Positions 59,228 to 60,084 of a DNA stretch of 60,084 bases are shown one piece after another; position 1 is the stretch's first letter, and each line of letters starts with the position of its first letter. Where the stretch lies: assembly GCA_039916485.1 (NCBI GenBank), contig JBDSLH010000004.1:1-60084 (forward strand). The letters are read 5' to 3'. The notes beneath the pieces were generated by a model that worked only from the letters and a program-made list of their open reading frames with translations, made no database searches and was not told where the DNA came from. The translations under genes and the position numbers were made by a program. Source of the stretch: JAPUDQ01 sp039916485. Lineage in GTDB: Bacteria; Patescibacteriota; Saccharimonadia; Saccharimonadales; Saccharimonadaceae.

Positions 59228-59659
59228 ATGGCAACTATCAATCCTTACATTAACTTCAACGGTAATGCCGAAGAAGCTTTCAGTTTTTACAAATCGGTGT
59301 TTGGCGGAGAGTTCGCTGCGCTCATACGCTTCAAAGACTTAGAGAGCCCTGAGTTTCCCGTACCAGAAAACGAAGCAACCAAAATTATGCGTATTGTTTT
59401 GCCTATCGGCGGAAACATTTTAATAGCCAACGACGTTCCTGAAAGCTTAGGACCTGTAAATGAAGAAGAGAATAGGTCTAAAATAGCGGTTAGTACGCAG
59501 AGCCGTGAGGAAGCTGACGAAATATTCACAGGTCTTTCCGAAGGTGGCACTGTTGAAATGCCTATGGGTGACAGCCCATGGGGCACATATTTTGCAATGT
59601 TTAGAGACAAATACGGTATTGAGTGGACGGTAGAATTCGATCCGCAGCAAAGTAAATAA
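59228..59659 (+). CDS. VOC/PhnB-family protein 2
   Basis: A 143-residue protein with the PhnB-type pattern INFNGNAEEAFSFYKSVFGGEF at the start and GTYFAMFRDKYGIEWTVEFD at the end. It is distantly related to the VOC protein at 50799. ATG 59228 has AAGGAG about 10 bases upstream, which decides against an in-frame upstream ATG at 59138. Substrate unknown. Confidence 0.88.
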   Translation: MATINPYINFNGNAEEAFSFYKSVFGGEFAALIRFKDLESPEFPVPENEATKIMRIVLPIGGNILIANDVPESLGPVNEEENRSKIAVSTQSREEADEIFTGLSEGGTVEMPMGDSPWGTYFAMFRDKYGIEWTVEFDPQQSK

Positions 59660-59681
59660 TTCTTATACTTGATCCATTAAT

Positions 59682-59720
59682 AAAGAAATCCAGAGGATTG
59701 AATGCTTTCTGAATTTCTTT
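59682..59720 (+). terminator. Hairpin after the VOC gene
   Basis: AAAGAAATCCAGA (59682-59694) with TCTGAATTTCTTT (59708-59720): a 13-bp AU-rich stem with one mismatch and a 13-base loop, 22 bases past the stop. Likely terminator; the T-run at its end is part of the stem. Confidence 0.45.
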
Positions 59721-59858
59721 CAAATATACTTTTGGCTCACAACGATAGAGGACGTTATAACCGCAATAAAGCAAGATCTAGCCACGATTTAAGGGTTATT
59801 GTCCTGCTAAATCCATCAACTTAGTAGCAGTATTTTGGAGCTAACATGGATTGTTGAA

Positions 59859-60084
59859 TTATGATTTGAGAGCAGACACTAATTTTTCAAAAGATCCTAG
59901 AGGGGCTCCTTTCATGTTGTTCTCTGTGATGAAAGAGCCTTGTGGGTTATCAAGAATAATAAGACTCGAATAGGTTTCAAGTTCTGGTATGAGTGAGTAC
60001 CATGCCTTAACCTTTCGCATGAGGACAATTATCTTACACCGTTTCATTGCCTCTCGAATCAGCGATAGCGAGTATTCCTGTGTT
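59859..60084 (-). CDS. Partial hypothetical gene, truncated by the right edge
   Basis: An open frame runs from the right edge to a stop at 59859 (74 residues, 5' end missing). The visible part is REAMKRCKIIVLMRKVK... then a short hydrophobic/charged C-terminus. The internal ATG at 60047 is unlikely to be the true start because the frame stays open upstream. I recognise no family. Confidence 0.5.
   Translation of the reverse strand, partial: TQEYSLSLIREAMKRCKIIVLMRKVKAWYSLIPELETYSSLIILDNPQGSFITENNMKGAPLGSFEKLVSALKS

Noticed and set aside
59682..59720. Inverted repeat considered as an insertion-sequence end
   Set aside because: No transposase and no second copy or target-site duplication; it sits just past a gene stop, so a terminator is simpler.
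1..60084. Genetic code other than standard
   Set aside because: TGA clearly acts as a stop in several ATGA overlaps and at ends of known-length proteins, so code 25 or 4 is not used.

Overview
The window is about 60 kb of a small, compact bacterial genome that uses the standard code (TGA is a working stop, often in ATGA overlaps). The mix points to the Candidate Phyla Radiation, most likely Candidatus Saccharibacteria (TM7): an archaeal-type aspartyl-tRNA synthetase, a MutY-like glycosylase without iron-sulfur cysteines, a short MetK, many promoter-proximal (leaderless) starts, many single-TM proteins with large extracellular domains, and lineage-type hypothetical proteins. This assignment is an inference from gene content. 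I saw no rRNA, tRNA, CRISPR array, transposase or prophage.

Layout. 1-16.8 kb: housekeeping and membrane genes: an edge-truncated membrane protein, MFS permease, MurC-like ligase, TrmB, TsaC/Sua5, MscS channel, two small exported proteins, MutY-like, AspS, CBS protein, DsbA-like protein, CorA, VIT1/CCC1-like protein, KefB-type antiporter, a zinc-ribbon protein, and an AbrB/DHA2 efflux pair. 16.8-22.8 kb: class A PBP with C-terminal thrombospondin-3 repeats, a Crp/Fnr regulator, a CHASE histidine kinase with a receiver-only regulator, a perfect TGTGA-N6-TCACA palindrome, and two small membrane proteins.

22.86-28.93 kb: the most unusual locus. It is a tightly coupled seven-gene operon in the F-ATPase order c-b-delta-alpha-gamma-beta-epsilon, with no a subunit. 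The beta chain keeps its catalytic residues. The alpha P-loop, the beta DELSEED motif and the epsilon length are all divergent. The gene in the c position encodes an exported domain of about 170 residues joined to a c-like hairpin that has the RNP loop but lacks the membrane carboxylate. It looks like an F1-type ATPase linked to an extracellular domain rather than a proton-driven ATP synthase.

28.9-46.8 kb: a surface-protein island: a fibre-like anchored protein, three related secreted proteins (two clear tandem paralogues), a DUF916-like protein, an Ig/PKD protein, a 1621-residue beta-helix protein, a 1849-residue protein with 18 Kelch-like repeats and a glycine-rich region, and a small anchored protein. 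Its position next to the F1-like operon suggests, but does not prove, a joint role at the cell surface.

46.8-60 kb: accessory and stress genes: a glutaredoxin-like protein and MarR regulator around a strong palindromic operator, metK behind a SAM-I-clan riboswitch with an apparent anti-Shine-Dalgarno sequence, an unassigned structured RNA with its own promoter and terminator, an ice-binding-like (DUF3494) protein ending in LAETG, Idi, a second MarR beside two cupredoxin-like proteins and a copper/redox-type cluster, YdeI-like proteins, a frameshifted two-TM protein, a VOC protein and a right-edge partial gene.
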